From assembly GCF_002245535.1 (NCBI RefSeq), contig NZ_NKCN01000003.1:62001-126000 (forward strand): DNA of 64,000 bases, in the 5' to 3' direction. Origin of the DNA: Mycobacterium lehmannii (GTDB lineage Bacteria > Actinomycetota > Actinomycetes > Mycobacteriales > Mycobacteriaceae). The stretch's first letter is position 1. Each line of letters begins with the position of its first letter. The translations under genes were made by a program, and so were the position numbers. Below are positions 41,511 through 50,350 of the stretch, in pieces. A model generated the notes under the pieces. The model did not search any database. It had not been told where the DNA came from and was given only the letters and a program-made list of their open reading frames with translations.

Positions 41511-42820
41511 AGATTCCCCACTTCATTCTCTATGGTGGCGCCCAGGTATCTGGCGAATTTGGCCCTGGCCTTCTCCCGCTTGGCCGGAATCCACTCGCTC
41601 GGCCACGTGCCGGTGCTGGGCGCATAGTCGCGCAGCACCTGCTTGGCCACCGTCGTCTTGTGCACCTCGGTGGGCCCGTCGGCCAGCCCCATCACCGCGG
41701 CGCCGGTGACCATGCCCAGGAAGGGCATCTCGTTGGTGACACCCAGCGCACCGTGGACCTGCATTGCACGCCAGGCGATGTCGTGCAGCACCGTCGGCAT
41801 CACCACCTTGACCGCGGCGATGTCCTTACGGACCTTCTTGTAGTCGTTGTACTTGTCGATCTCCCACGCGGTGTAGAGCACCATCAGCCGGAACTGCAGC
41901 AGCTGCGCGTACGAGTCGGCGATATAGCCCTGGACGAACTGCTTCTCCGACAGTCTGCTGCCCTGGGTTTCGCGGCTCAGCGCGCGTTCGCACATCATGT
42001 CCAGCGCTTTGCGGGACAGCCCGATCGTGCGCATCGCGTGATGGATACGGCCGCCACCGAGACGGGTCTGAGCGATGACGAATGCCTGGCCCTCGCCGCC
42101 CAGCAGCGCATCGGCCGGCACCCGCACGTTGTCGTAGTGGATGAGAGCGTGCGAGCCTTCGTCGTCACGCTCGCCGTGCAGTCCGACATTGCGGACGATG
42201 TTGACGCCGGGCGTGTCCGTCGGCACCAGGAACATCGACATGCCCTGATAGGCACTCACGTCGGGGTTGGTGACGACCATGACGATCAGGAACGACGCGG
42301 TTCTGGCGTTGGAGGAGAAGAACTTCTGGCCGTTGATCACCCAGTCGTCGCCGTCACGGACCGCGGTGGTGTTGAACAGTGTCGGGTCTGCACCGGCGTG
42401 TGGTTCGGTCATCGAGTAACACGAGAAGATCTCGCCCTTCAGCAGCGGGCGCAGATAGCGCTCCTTCTGGGCGTCGGTGCCGTAGTGGGCGATGATCTCG
42501 GCGTTGCCGGTATCGGGCGCCTGACAGCCGAACACGATCGGTGCCCACTGGGAACGGCCGAGGATTTCGTTGAGCAGAGCGAGCTTGAGTTGGCCGTAAC
42601 CCTGTCCGCCGAGTTCGCGGCCGAGGTGGGTGGCCCACAGCCCTCGTCGACGCACTTCATCCTTGAGTGGGTCGATAACCTTGCGGCGGTTGGCGTCCAA
42701 AGGAACGAACTGCTGATCGGGGAACGCCAAGTCGAGCGGTTCGACCTCCTCCCTGACGAATTCGTCGGCCCAGTCGAGCACCTTCTGATATTCGGGGTCG
42801 GTCTCGAAATCCCACGCCAT
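41507..42820 (-). CDS. Acyl-CoA dehydrogenase, ACAD10/11-like
   Basis: 437 residues. Start MAWDFETDPEYQKVLDWADE, AMTEPH-type segment YSMTEPHAGADPTLFNT near 135, INGQKFFSSNARTASF, and C-terminal GLADGPTEVHKTTVAKQVL, which is like the ADGPDEVH segment of ACAD10/11. First gene of a unit with the APH-fold kinase; TetR 42850 lies just upstream on the same strand. In the known LvaA/LvaC and ACAD11 reactions, the kinase product loses phosphate on this type of enzyme. Confidence 0.86.
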   Translation of the reverse strand: MAWDFETDPEYQKVLDWADEFVREEVEPLDLAFPDQQFVPLDANRRKVIDPLKDEVRRRGLWATHLGRELGGQGYGQLKLALLNEILGRSQWAPIVFGCQAPDTGNAEIIAHYGTDAQKERYLRPLLKGEIFSCYSMTEPHAGADPTLFNTTAVRDGDDWVINGQKFFSSNARTASFLIVMVVTNPDVSAYQGMSMFLVPTDTPGVNIVRNVGLHGERDDEGSHALIHYDNVRVPADALLGGEGQAFVIAQTRLGGGRIHHAMRTIGLSRKALDMMCERALSRETQGSRLSEKQFVQGYIADSYAQLLQFRLMVLYTAWEIDKYNDYKKVRKDIAAVKVVMPTVLHDIAWRAMQVHGALGVTNEMPFLGMVTGAAVMGLADGPTEVHKTTVAKQVLRDYAPSTGTWPSEWIPAKREKARAKFARYLGATIENEVGNL

Positions 42821-42849
42821 CGTGGTCTCCTTTCGCGCTGGTTCAATCT

Positions 42850-43521
42850 TCAGCTGAGTGCGGCGTCGGTCTTCCTCGTGTTGAACCCGACGATCAGCGC
42901 CGCGATGTCGTCGGTGACGACGTCGGCGAACGACCGGTCACCGAAAGTGCCGCTCGCCCAATGCCGGACGCCTTCGCTGACGTGCATGCCGGCCAAGCGG
43001 GAGAGGTGTTCGACGTCGACGTGCGCACCGATCTTCCGGTCCCGCTGCGCGCGGGTGAACAGTTCGCCGAACATGTCGGCGTCGGCCGTGTCGTCGACGG
43101 CCTCACCCGCGAGGATCCGGTGTTCATGCCGGTAGCCCTCGAGGATCGTCTGGATGATCAGCTCGCGCGGATTGCGGGCCATCGACCGTTCGAGGCTGCG
43201 CAGCGCCTCACCGATGACCGCCTCGACGTCGTAGTCGGCCCGCAACAGCGCGCGCACCTTATTCTGCGCCGCCCGGGTCGACAGCAGACCGACCTCGAAG
43301 AGGATGTCCTCTTTGGCGGGGAAGTAGAAGTAGAACAGGCCCCTCGACACGCCGGCGGCCCGGCAGATGTCGGCTACGGTCGTCTTCGCATACCCGTTCG
43401 TGCGCCACAACGCCATGGCCGCCTGCACGAGCGCGCGCTTCGTCTCATGCGAACGAGCCCGCTGAAACGAAGCGCGTCGTTGACCACCGTCAGCAATCGC
43501 TTCGCCGTTGGCCTTGGACAC
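42850..43521 (-). CDS. TetR family transcriptional regulator
   Basis: 223 residues. HTH about 25-70: RALVQAAMALWRTNGYAKTT then VADICRAAGVSRGLFYFYFP. I chose the GTG at 43521; a TTG at 43542 is the alternative and no strong ribosome site decides it. It precedes the ACAD/kinase pair by 29 bp and is divergent from an SDR, with a TAGTTG...CAACTA inverted repeat between them. Likely represses both units. Confidence 0.82.
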   Translation of the reverse strand: MSKANGEAIADGGQRRASFQRARSHETKRALVQAAMALWRTNGYAKTTVADICRAAGVSRGLFYFYFPAKEDILFEVGLLSTRAAQNKVRALLRADYDVEAVIGEALRSLERSMARNPRELIIQTILEGYRHEHRILAGEAVDDTADADMFGELFTRAQRDRKIGAHVDVEHLSRLAGMHVSEGVRHWASGTFGDRSFADVVTDDIAALIVGFNTRKTDAALS

Positions 43522-43556
43522 TCCGGCACTGTAACAGGGCAATTGAGGCTTGCAAA

Positions 43557-43577
43557 TAGTTGACGTTTGTCCAACTA
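43557..43577. promoter_or_regulatory. Inverted repeat between TetR and SDR
   Basis: TAGTTG (43557-43562) and CAACTA (43572-43577), perfect arms with a 9-nt spacer, in the 63-bp divergent promoter. It lies 8 bp before the SDR ATG and is the only candidate operator there. Confidence 0.58.
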
Positions 43578-43584
43578 TCTAGGG

Positions 43585-44334
43585 ATGGGCACGACACTGG
43601 ACGGTAGGCGCATCTTGGTGACCGGTGGGGCCACGGGCATCGGCGCGGCGGCGGTGCACGTGCTCACCGAGGCGGGCGCCCACGTCGTGGCCACCCGTCA
43701 CACCACGGCGCCACCCAACGTGGCGGGCGTGTCCTGGGTGCACTGCGACGTGCGTGACGCCGAAGCGGTCGACCACACCGTGCGGGCCGCGGCCGAGGAG
43801 ATGGGTGGGCTCGACGTACTGCTCAATGCGGCCGGACTGTGGCAGCCGGGCATCCCCGGTCAGATCACCTCCGATGACATCGAGATCCTGTTCGACACCA
43901 ACGTGAAAGCCACGATCCTGACCAACCAGTCGGCGTACGCGGTGATGCGCGACAACGGCGGCGGACGCATCATCAACTTCGGGTCCGCCGAGGCGGTCAT
44001 GGGCAGCCCTCTCTCGGCGGTGTACGCGGCGACGAAGGGAGCGGTGGCCGCGTGGACACGCTCGGCGGCCAGGGCTTGGGCCGCCGAGAAGGTGTCGGTG
44101 ATCGCGTTGGCGCCCGCGGTACAGACGCCAGGTGCCGACCGGCTGCGGCAATTCCTCGGGCCGGCAGCGGAGTTCCTGGACGAACAGCTCAAAACCTCGA
44201 TTCCGCTCGGGGGAACACTCGGTGATCCCGTCGGCGATCTAGGCCCCGCACTGGTGTTCTTCTGCAGCGAGGGATCACATTTCATGACAGGACAACTCGT
44301 CGCCGTCGACGGCGGCCTGATCATGCTCGGATAG
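43585..44334 (+). CDS. SDR family oxidoreductase
   Basis: 249 residues. RRILVTGGATGIGAAAVHVL, LNAAGLWQPG, Ser in NFGSAEA, YAATKGAVAAWTRSAARAW, and HFMTGQLVAVDGG. The ATG at 43585 is chosen because the longer TTG frame (43567) would read through the inverted repeat. Followed 18 bp later by the VOC-like gene. Substrate unknown. Confidence 0.84.
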   Translation: MGTTLDGRRILVTGGATGIGAAAVHVLTEAGAHVVATRHTTAPPNVAGVSWVHCDVRDAEAVDHTVRAAAEEMGGLDVLLNAAGLWQPGIPGQITSDDIEILFDTNVKATILTNQSAYAVMRDNGGGRIINFGSAEAVMGSPLSAVYAATKGAVAAWTRSAARAWAAEKVSVIALAPAVQTPGADRLRQFLGPAAEFLDEQLKTSIPLGGTLGDPVGDLGPALVFFCSEGSHFMTGQLVAVDGGLIMLG

Positions 44335-44352
44335 GCCCACGAAAGGCGAGAC

Positions 44353-44820
44353 ATGCCCAACTTGCACCACGTTGTCATGCGCAGCCATTCCGCGCACATC
44401 TTCACGGCGTTTCTGACCGAGGTGATGGGGATGGCGGTGCAGTTCCAGATGCACGTGCCCGGTGAGGTGCTGGAGAGAACGCTCGGATGGCCAACGTCGG
44501 ACGGGGCGGAGGTCACCATGCTCGGCACCGGCGACACGGGGCTCATCGAGGTGCTCGACGTTCCCGAGCACCTTCGTGACGTCGTGCCCGAGGGGTTGGC
44601 AGCGCTGTCGTTCATGGCACCCCACTTCGCCGAAACACGCGCGAAGGCCAGCGCTTTCGCCAACGACGTCACGATGCTCGACACCGGTGTGCCTGGCGTG
44701 GACCTGTTCTTCTGCACGATGGGCGGGGTACCCATCGAGTTCATGGGAAGCTATGTCCCCGAGGCGAGCTCCGATACCAGCGACGCGACGAACGCCTCAG
44801 TGCGGCTGCGCGACGCCTGA
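44353..44820 (+). CDS. VOC (glyoxalase-fold)-like small protein
   Basis: 155 residues. Start LHHVVMRSHSAHIFTAFLTEVMGM and later SFMAPHFAETRAKASAF suggest a vicinal-oxygen-chelate fold, which houses isomerases, lyases and dioxygenases, but the metal-binding His/Glu set is not fully evident. The last 70 bp overlap the 3' end of the LLM gene on the other strand, and the C-terminal 25 residues are low-complexity, possibly a read-through extension. Co-transcribed with the SDR. Confidence 0.6.
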   Translation: MPNLHHVVMRSHSAHIFTAFLTEVMGMAVQFQMHVPGEVLERTLGWPTSDGAEVTMLGTGDTGLIEVLDVPEHLRDVVPEGLAALSFMAPHFAETRAKASAFANDVTMLDTGVPGVDLFFCTMGGVPIEFMGSYVPEASSDTSDATNASVRLRDA

Positions 44821-45719
44821 CGCTGGGCGGCATCCTGCCCGAGCGGAACCACGCGCGCTGCCAGATCGGTGACGCCGGCGTCGCGGTAGCGGCGCAACCG
44901 CGCCGCGACGGTTGCTTCGTCGCCGACGGCCATGGTGTCGCCGACGTCCTCGGCGTCGCCGTGTTCGAGCAGGCGCACGTAGTTGGGGGAGAAGTCGGCA
45001 TGCCCCAGCACCTCGCTGGCGTACGCCCGGGCATCGTCGACCTCATCGTCGGCGCAGAGCGCGACGGGGACACCGGCGACGATGCGGATGTCTTCTCGGC
45101 CCGCCTCTTTGGCCGCCGTCGAGATCCGCGGCGCCACGTAGTCGCCGATCGCACGTTCGTCGGCCATCCACAGGATGGTTCCGCCGGTGCGTTCGCCGGC
45201 GATCCGGAGCATCGTCGGGCCGAGCGCCGCCACCAACACCGGCACGGTGAAGTCCTCAGTGACGTCGACAGGGGACCTCACGTGATACGTGTCGTTGTCG
45301 ACGGCGATCGCGCCCGGTCCGCTGAACGCCGCGTCGAGCACCTCGAGATAGTCGCGCACCAGCCGCGCGGGTTTGTCGTACGGCAGGCCGAGCTGGTCGG
45401 TGATGATCCAGTGGTGCGACGGGCCGATGCCCAGGGTGAACCGTCCCTCGCAGGCGATCTGGGTGGTCAGCGCCTGCTGAGCCATGATGAGCGGATGGCG
45501 GGTCTGGATCGGCACCACGGCCGTTCCGATCTCGATGCGGTCGGTGGCGTTTCCGAGTAACGCCACGGCCGTCATCGCATCGAGATATCCAGGCACCTGC
45601 GGTATCCAGAAGGTCGCGAAACCCTGCTCCTCGGCGGCTCTTCCGTCGTCGATCAGCCCACTCAGTCGCTCAGCTCGCGGGCGCTCCTTGTCGGAGCCGA
45701 CCATCAGACCGATGCGCAT
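44751..45719 (-). CDS. LLM class (F420-type) oxidoreductase
   Basis: 322 residues. MRIGLMVGSDKERPRAERLS start, EEQGFATFWIPQVPGYLDAM, RIEIGTAVVPIQTRHPLIMAQQALTTQ in adjoining stretches, FTLGIGPSHHWIITDQLG, and C-terminal LARVVPLG. F420-dependent reductase/dehydrogenase type. It lies 12 bp downstream of the EthD-like gene on the same strand, and its tail overlaps the convergent VOC-like gene by 70 bp. Confidence 0.86.
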   Translation of the reverse strand: MRIGLMVGSDKERPRAERLSGLIDDGRAAEEQGFATFWIPQVPGYLDAMTAVALLGNATDRIEIGTAVVPIQTRHPLIMAQQALTTQIACEGRFTLGIGPSHHWIITDQLGLPYDKPARLVRDYLEVLDAAFSGPGAIAVDNDTYHVRSPVDVTEDFTVPVLVAALGPTMLRIAGERTGGTILWMADERAIGDYVAPRISTAAKEAGREDIRIVAGVPVALCADDEVDDARAYASEVLGHADFSPNYVRLLEHGDAEDVGDTMAVGDEATVAARLRRYRDAGVTDLAARVVPLGQDAAQRQASRSRTEAFVASLVSELASGT

Positions 45720-45731
45720 TCATACCTCCGG

Positions 45732-46475
45732 TCACGGTACATAGCGGTCCCATTCGTAGGGGACGACGGTGTGAAACGGTGCGGCGAAAAGCGGTTCGAC
45801 GCCGTCCTGCTGCCATCGGGACCGCAGAAGCGGCCGGAGCCGCTCCGCGACCGCCACAGGGTCGTCGTCGAGGAAGCAGTACGTAATCGTCTGCCCTGCA
45901 GGGGCACTGGCCAATCGGCCCTCGACGGGCAGCGACATCGCCGCCCACGCGCCTGCCACCCCGTCGACGTCCACCAGTTCGTCCGGAAAACCTGTGCCTC
46001 GTTCCAGCAGTAGGTACACGCCTCGATTCGGCCACCACGGCAGCACGTCGGCGCCCACCTTGATCCGTGGCGCTGCGGCGCGCTGCCGCACGTCGTACAC
46101 ACCGCGTTCGACGGGCGGCAGCAGTGGCAGTTTGCGGCCCGCATCACCGAGCGCCTTGGATAGCGCGAGGAACGGTTCCATGCCCTCGACCCCGGTGAAG
46201 AAGTACGTCATCACGTGATCGATTTCGTCGTAGGGAGTTTCACCCGTCCCTCGTGCGGCCCGGCACTGCGGCGTGGACACCAGGCGCAGGGATGCGCGCA
46301 CCGCCCGCATCCGGTGCTGTTCGGGGCGGTGGTCGAGGGTGTGCCAGCGCAGATAGTCCGCGTCCGCGCCGTCGGGGTGGCGTCGCGCCATCGAGACGAA
46401 CATGGTGGTGATGTCCCCGTCTCCGTTGGCGAGCACCTCGGGAACCTCGTCCGACGGTCTGCCCGGTAGTTGCAT
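45732..46475 (-). CDS. Dimeric alpha-beta barrel / EthD-like protein, two-repeat
   Basis: 247 residues, not firmly recognised. FVSMARRHPDGADADYLRWH followed by TLDHRPEQHRM resembles the EthD/Dabb segment that includes a conserved His. A second half (GVYLLLERGTGFPDELVDVDG) looks like a weaker repeat of the same fold, so one chain may form the barrel alone. ATG at 46475 after GAGACGAGG. In an operon of epimerase, this gene and the LLM enzyme. Function unknown. Confidence 0.58.
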   Translation of the reverse strand: MQLPGRPSDEVPEVLANGDGDITTMFVSMARRHPDGADADYLRWHTLDHRPEQHRMRAVRASLRLVSTPQCRAARGTGETPYDEIDHVMTYFFTGVEGMEPFLALSKALGDAGRKLPLLPPVERGVYDVRQRAAAPRIKVGADVLPWWPNRGVYLLLERGTGFPDELVDVDGVAGAWAAMSLPVEGRLASAPAGQTITYCFLDDDPVAVAERLRPLLRSRWQQDGVEPLFAAPFHTVVPYEWDRYVP

Positions 46476-46486
46476 CCTCGTCTCCT

Positions 46487-47401
46487 CTACACCGAATCCG
46501 GCTGTGCCAACGGGATTTCGGGATGGCGGGCCTCGACCATGCGGCGAAAGCCGTCACGCCATCCGATTGTCGTGCGGCCCAGCACCTCGTGCATGCGGGT
46601 GACGTCGGGCCACAGCGGTGTGTGGGCTTCGGGTGTGTACTCGAAAATCGGTTCGACGCCGACCAGTTCACCCATGTAGGTGCAGTACTCCTCGACGCTG
46701 ACCGTCTCACTGCCCGCCCAGTTCACCACGACCGGCGGCGTGTCCGCTGCCTCCATCGCCCTGATTGCCAGTGCGACATAGTCGTCCTCGTAGATGGGGT
46801 TGTAGTTGTTCGGCCGGTCCGGGTGCAGCCTTATCGGCCTACGAGCCAGGATCGCGTCGAGACGGTCGGCGGGGGCGCCGCCTTCGGGCCCGTAGGTGGA
46901 ACAGATTCTGATGATGGTCAACGGAATCTCGTACTGTCTGGCGACCCACGTGCAGACCGCCTCGGCGGCGACCTTGGAGAAGCTGTAGTTCGCCCGCAAC
47001 GGCACCCCGGGCGGATCGGATTCGGTCAGCGGCCGCTGACCCTGGTACGCGTAGATCGAGCCGGTCGAACAGAGTACGAAGCCTTTTGCGGCGCGGTACC
47101 GGTGCAGCAGGCCGCCCGAACGCTGAGCGTTCGTCTCCAGGCAGCGCGTCCAGTCTCCGGCTCCGGGATCGACCGCGGCGTGAAACACGTAGGTGAAATC
47201 GTCGGGGAGCGCGGAGAAGTCGCCGTCGCCGATATCGAGGGCGACCGGAATGACACCGGCGGCGCTCAGCCTGTCGCGGCTGGCCGGCTCGCGCAGCCGG
47301 GCTGCGCCCCACACCTCGTTATTGCCTGCCAGCTCCCGCGCCAAGGGGAACGCGATCTTGCCGGTGGCGCCGGTGATGAGGATCTTCTCGCCGTCGAGCA
47401 T
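46487..47401 (-). CDS. NAD-dependent epimerase/dehydratase family protein
   Basis: 304 residues, extended SDR. ILITGATGKIAFPLAREL, VALDIGDGDFSALP, FHAAVDPG, CSTGSIYAYQG, and YSFSK (YxxxK) near 152. Starts the three-gene minus-strand unit (epimerase, EthD-like, LLM). Divergent from the dehydrogenase at 47458 across 56 bp that contain an AAGTACTTGAT box. Substrate unknown. Confidence 0.82.
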   Translation of the reverse strand: MLDGEKILITGATGKIAFPLARELAGNNEVWGAARLREPASRDRLSAAGVIPVALDIGDGDFSALPDDFTYVFHAAVDPGAGDWTRCLETNAQRSGGLLHRYRAAKGFVLCSTGSIYAYQGQRPLTESDPPGVPLRANYSFSKVAAEAVCTWVARQYEIPLTIIRICSTYGPEGGAPADRLDAILARRPIRLHPDRPNNYNPIYEDDYVALAIRAMEAADTPPVVVNWAGSETVSVEEYCTYMGELVGVEPIFEYTPEAHTPLWPDVTRMHEVLGRTTIGWRDGFRRMVEARHPEIPLAQPDSV

Positions 47402-47429
47402 CCCTTAAGTCTTAGCGCACCACGCCTCA

Positions 47430-47447
47430 AATGTTAAGTACTTGATA
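47430..47447. promoter_or_regulatory. AAGTACTTGAT box before the acyl-CoA dehydrogenase
   Basis: AATGTTAAGTACTTGATA, matching 15 of 18 positions of the site at 59173. It lies 10 bp before the dehydrogenase ATG and within the divergent promoter of the epimerase. It resembles half to most of the KstR2-type palindrome (AnCAAGnnCTTGnT). Confidence 0.5.
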
Positions 47448-47457
47448 TGTTGGCGGG

Positions 47458-48633
47458 ATGCAGCTCACCTTCGATGCCGAGGTGGAGGCGTTCCGCACCG
47501 AGTTCGTCGCCTTCCTCGACGAGCACCTGCCGCCGCAGGCCGAGGCGGCGGAGCGGTCCCGATCGACGGCCCATGTGCCGCAGTGGGCACGCCGTTGGCA
47601 GCGGCTGCTGTTCGACCACGGATGGTTGCTGCCGGGAAATCCGCCGGACTTCGGTGGCCGCAACGCGGGCGTGCTCGAGCAGTTCGTCCACCGCGAAGAG
47701 CTGGCGCGGCGCCGGATCTATCCGGCCTTCAATCCGCAGGGCGTCGGGATCATCGCCGCGTCGCTGCTGACCTTTGGCACCGACGAGCAGAAGCAGCGGT
47801 GGGCGGTGCCGATTCTGCGGGCCGACATGACCGCATCGCTGGGCATGAGCGAACCCGGGGCCGGTTCGGACCTGGCGGGCCTGGCGACGCGAGCGGTGCG
47901 CGACGGTGACGATTTCGTCGTCGACGGGCAGAAGGTCTGGACTTCGGGCGCACACGACGCCGATGTCATCCTGGCGTTTGTGCGCACCGACCCGGATGCG
48001 CCCAAGCACAAGGGGATCAGCGCGCTGTTGATCCCCACCGACCTACCCGGAGTCGAGCGCAGACCGTTCGCTTCGGTCTACAGCCGCGAGGACCTGGATT
48101 TCAACGAGGTGTTCTTCTCCGGCGTGCGGGTGCCCGCCGAGAATCTCGTCGGTCCTTTGCACGAGGGTTGGCGCGTGGCCAACGGATCGCTAGGCCATGA
48201 ACGCACCATGATGTGGATGGCGTTCGCCAACCGGCTGGATCAACTACTGCAGGACTTCCGCCCGGTGGGAGCGGTGAACCAAGACCGCTACGCGACCATC
48301 GCGATGGACTATCAGGCGCTGCGCCTGCTCGGTTCCGTCGCGCTGGGGCAGGCGGCGCGGGGTGAACGCGACATCCCCGGCGTATCGGTGTTGAAGCTGT
48401 TCGGATCGGAGGCCGAGCAGAAGGCGCTCGGGTATGCGCTCGACGCCGCCGGCGCAGGAGGCTTACGCAGTCCGGGGCTCACCGCGCCGTACAATCCCTA
48501 CAGCCCAGGCCTTTTCACCGCCGACTGGTTCACCCGCTACATCAGCACCTATGCCGGGACGATTTCGGGCGGGGCGTCGGAAATACAGCGCAACATTATT
48601 GCCCAGCGGGTGCTGGGGTTGCCCGCCCGCTGA
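47458..48633 (+). CDS. Acyl-CoA dehydrogenase (FadE-type), paralogue of 18201
   Basis: 391 residues, the same length as 18201-19376 and similar from start (MQLTFDAEVEAFRTEFVAFL) to end (GTISGGASEIQRNIIAQRVL). FAD segment MSEPGAGSDLAGL near 130 and DGQKVWTSGAHDADVI near 157. The catalytic-Glu position is again Gly. Stands alone, with an AAGTACTTGAT box at its promoter instead of the ATGAGAAT box of its paralogue, so the two copies seem to serve different regulons. Confidence 0.88.
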   Translation: MQLTFDAEVEAFRTEFVAFLDEHLPPQAEAAERSRSTAHVPQWARRWQRLLFDHGWLLPGNPPDFGGRNAGVLEQFVHREELARRRIYPAFNPQGVGIIAASLLTFGTDEQKQRWAVPILRADMTASLGMSEPGAGSDLAGLATRAVRDGDDFVVDGQKVWTSGAHDADVILAFVRTDPDAPKHKGISALLIPTDLPGVERRPFASVYSREDLDFNEVFFSGVRVPAENLVGPLHEGWRVANGSLGHERTMMWMAFANRLDQLLQDFRPVGAVNQDRYATIAMDYQALRLLGSVALGQAARGERDIPGVSVLKLFGSEAEQKALGYALDAAGAGGLRSPGLTAPYNPYSPGLFTADWFTRYISTYAGTISGGASEIQRNIIAQRVLGLPAR

Positions 48634-48658
48634 CGAGTCCCGGAAGAAAAACCGGCGC

Positions 48659-50350
48659 TCAGCGCGGCGCCGGGGCCGCCAGTTCCCGTAGTGACGCCAT
48701 GAACAACTCGTCCATCCGTGGGCTGAGCTCCGCCAACGAGGCGGCACCGGCATGGCCGACGGAACCGAAGACGCGGTCCAGCGCATCGGCACTAGCTGAA
48801 GAACCGATCGAAAGGCACAGGCATGCAACGCCGTCGGCGCGGAGTTCCTCGAGGGCCTTATGCGCGTCGGCCTCCGCATAGCGGCCTTCGTAACCGTCGT
48901 CGTAGGGGTGTCCGTCGGACAAGACGAGCAACAGCTTGTTGGGGGTGCCCGCCTCTTCCTTGAGGATCTCGGCCGCGCCGCGGATCGCCGCGCCGAGGCG
49001 GGTGTAGCTCGACGGTTGCAGCTGGTTGAGACGAGCGCGTCCGACCGCCCCGAAGCGCTGATCGAACTTCTTGATCGCCGGAAGGTGGACAGCATGGCGG
49101 CCCCGGGACCGGAACGCGTAGACCGCGACCCGATCGCCGAGGTCCTCGAGCGTGGCCGCCAGTGTGGCGGCCGCTCGCCGCTGGTGCTCGTGTACGGCCA
49201 GGCCGTCCGGGTCGGCGTCGGTCACCGAGCCGGACGCGTCGAGCAGGATCAGCACCCCGAGGTTCCTGGCGACCTTGCGGTGTTCGGTGAAGATGTGCTC
49301 GGGCGGGGAGAATCCGGAACGCAGGTCGACGGACAGATCGACGAGGGCTTCGATGTCGAGTTCGTCGCCGTCGGGCCGGCGCCGCAACACCCTGGGGCCC
49401 AACCCGATCCGGGAAAGCCGGCGGCGCAGGACGTCGTCGCGGGCGACGGCGGCAGCGTTGACGTCGGCGGGCGTGGTCAGCGGGTAGTCGATCACCCGGC
49501 ACCAGTCCGGCCGGTACCGGCGGCGGAAGACGTCCCACTCGGGATGCAGCGCTCCGCCCACCCCGACGGCGGCACCTGGGCGTTCGTCGTCGGTGAAGTG
49601 GATCCGGTGGGGCAGCGGCCTGGCGTGCGGGCCGCCCGCGCGGACCCGCCGCACGGCTTCGGCCTGCGGATCCCCGCCTGCACTGTTGCCGGACGACCCC
49701 GATGTGCCGAGCAGTTTGCGCAGGAAGTCCCCGACCGTTTTCGAGTTGAACAGCGGGTTGTCGAACATCTTGAGGATCTTGCTTTCCTCCGACGGCCCCT
49801 CGTCATCGTCATCGTCTCCGTCCTCCACCGGCATGGCGGCAGGATCGGGTGTGAATCTCAGGTCGGCGTCGGAGGCGCGGGTGCCCGGTTCGGGGACCGT
49901 GCTCAGCAGTGCCGACGGTTTGAGGATGCCGAAAAAGTCGGGCGCATCGCTGACTCGTGTTCGGCTACGCGCGATTTCGAGGGACTGGGCGGCCGATGTG
50001 GAGCCATGCGGATCCTCGGGGTGCAGCGTCGCGGCCAGCGGCAGCCGCTGGGCCAGGTCGACGAGCACCCGGCGTCCCTCGACCGCCAGGTAGCGACGCG
50101 CGAGGGCCGGACGCGCACGCAACGGCCGGACCAGCGGCTCCTGCAGGCTACCCGCTCCGATGAGCGCGCTGTGCAACACCACTTCCCGCCGAATCTGCTC
50201 GTCCGAACCGCTGCCGGTGACGAAGATGGCCGTGCCGTTGGTGTGGGCGGGTTGGCCCTCCGGCGCAGCCGCGATGTCGATCGACCGACCGGCGACGAAC
50301 GTCGCCAGAAACCGGAACCGATCGAGTTCGGCTGCGCCCGAGGCACTCAC
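48659..50350 (-). CDS. VWA-domain protein (NorD/CbbO-like)
   Basis: 563 residues. The C-terminal third is a von Willebrand factor A domain with an intact MIDAS DASGS at 371-375 (LILLDASGSVTDAD), and SYTRLGAAIRGA and LVLSDGHPYDD further on. The N-terminal half is NorD/CbbO-like, split by an acidic segment DGDDDDDEGPSEES at 177-190. Such proteins work with a MoxR-type ATPase to insert metal into or remodel a target enzyme. GTG start overlaps the ATPase stop. Third gene of the AveC-like/MoxR/VWA operon. Confidence 0.87.
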   Translation of the reverse strand: MSASGAAELDRFRFLATFVAGRSIDIAAAPEGQPAHTNGTAIFVTGSGSDEQIRREVVLHSALIGAGSLQEPLVRPLRARPALARRYLAVEGRRVLVDLAQRLPLAATLHPEDPHGSTSAAQSLEIARSRTRVSDAPDFFGILKPSALLSTVPEPGTRASDADLRFTPDPAAMPVEDGDDDDDEGPSEESKILKMFDNPLFNSKTVGDFLRKLLGTSGSSGNSAGGDPQAEAVRRVRAGGPHARPLPHRIHFTDDERPGAAVGVGGALHPEWDVFRRRYRPDWCRVIDYPLTTPADVNAAAVARDDVLRRRLSRIGLGPRVLRRRPDGDELDIEALVDLSVDLRSGFSPPEHIFTEHRKVARNLGVLILLDASGSVTDADPDGLAVHEHQRRAAATLAATLEDLGDRVAVYAFRSRGRHAVHLPAIKKFDQRFGAVGRARLNQLQPSSYTRLGAAIRGAAEILKEEAGTPNKLLLVLSDGHPYDDGYEGRYAEADAHKALEELRADGVACLCLSIGSSASADALDRVFGSVGHAGAASLAELSPRMDELFMASLRELAAPAPR

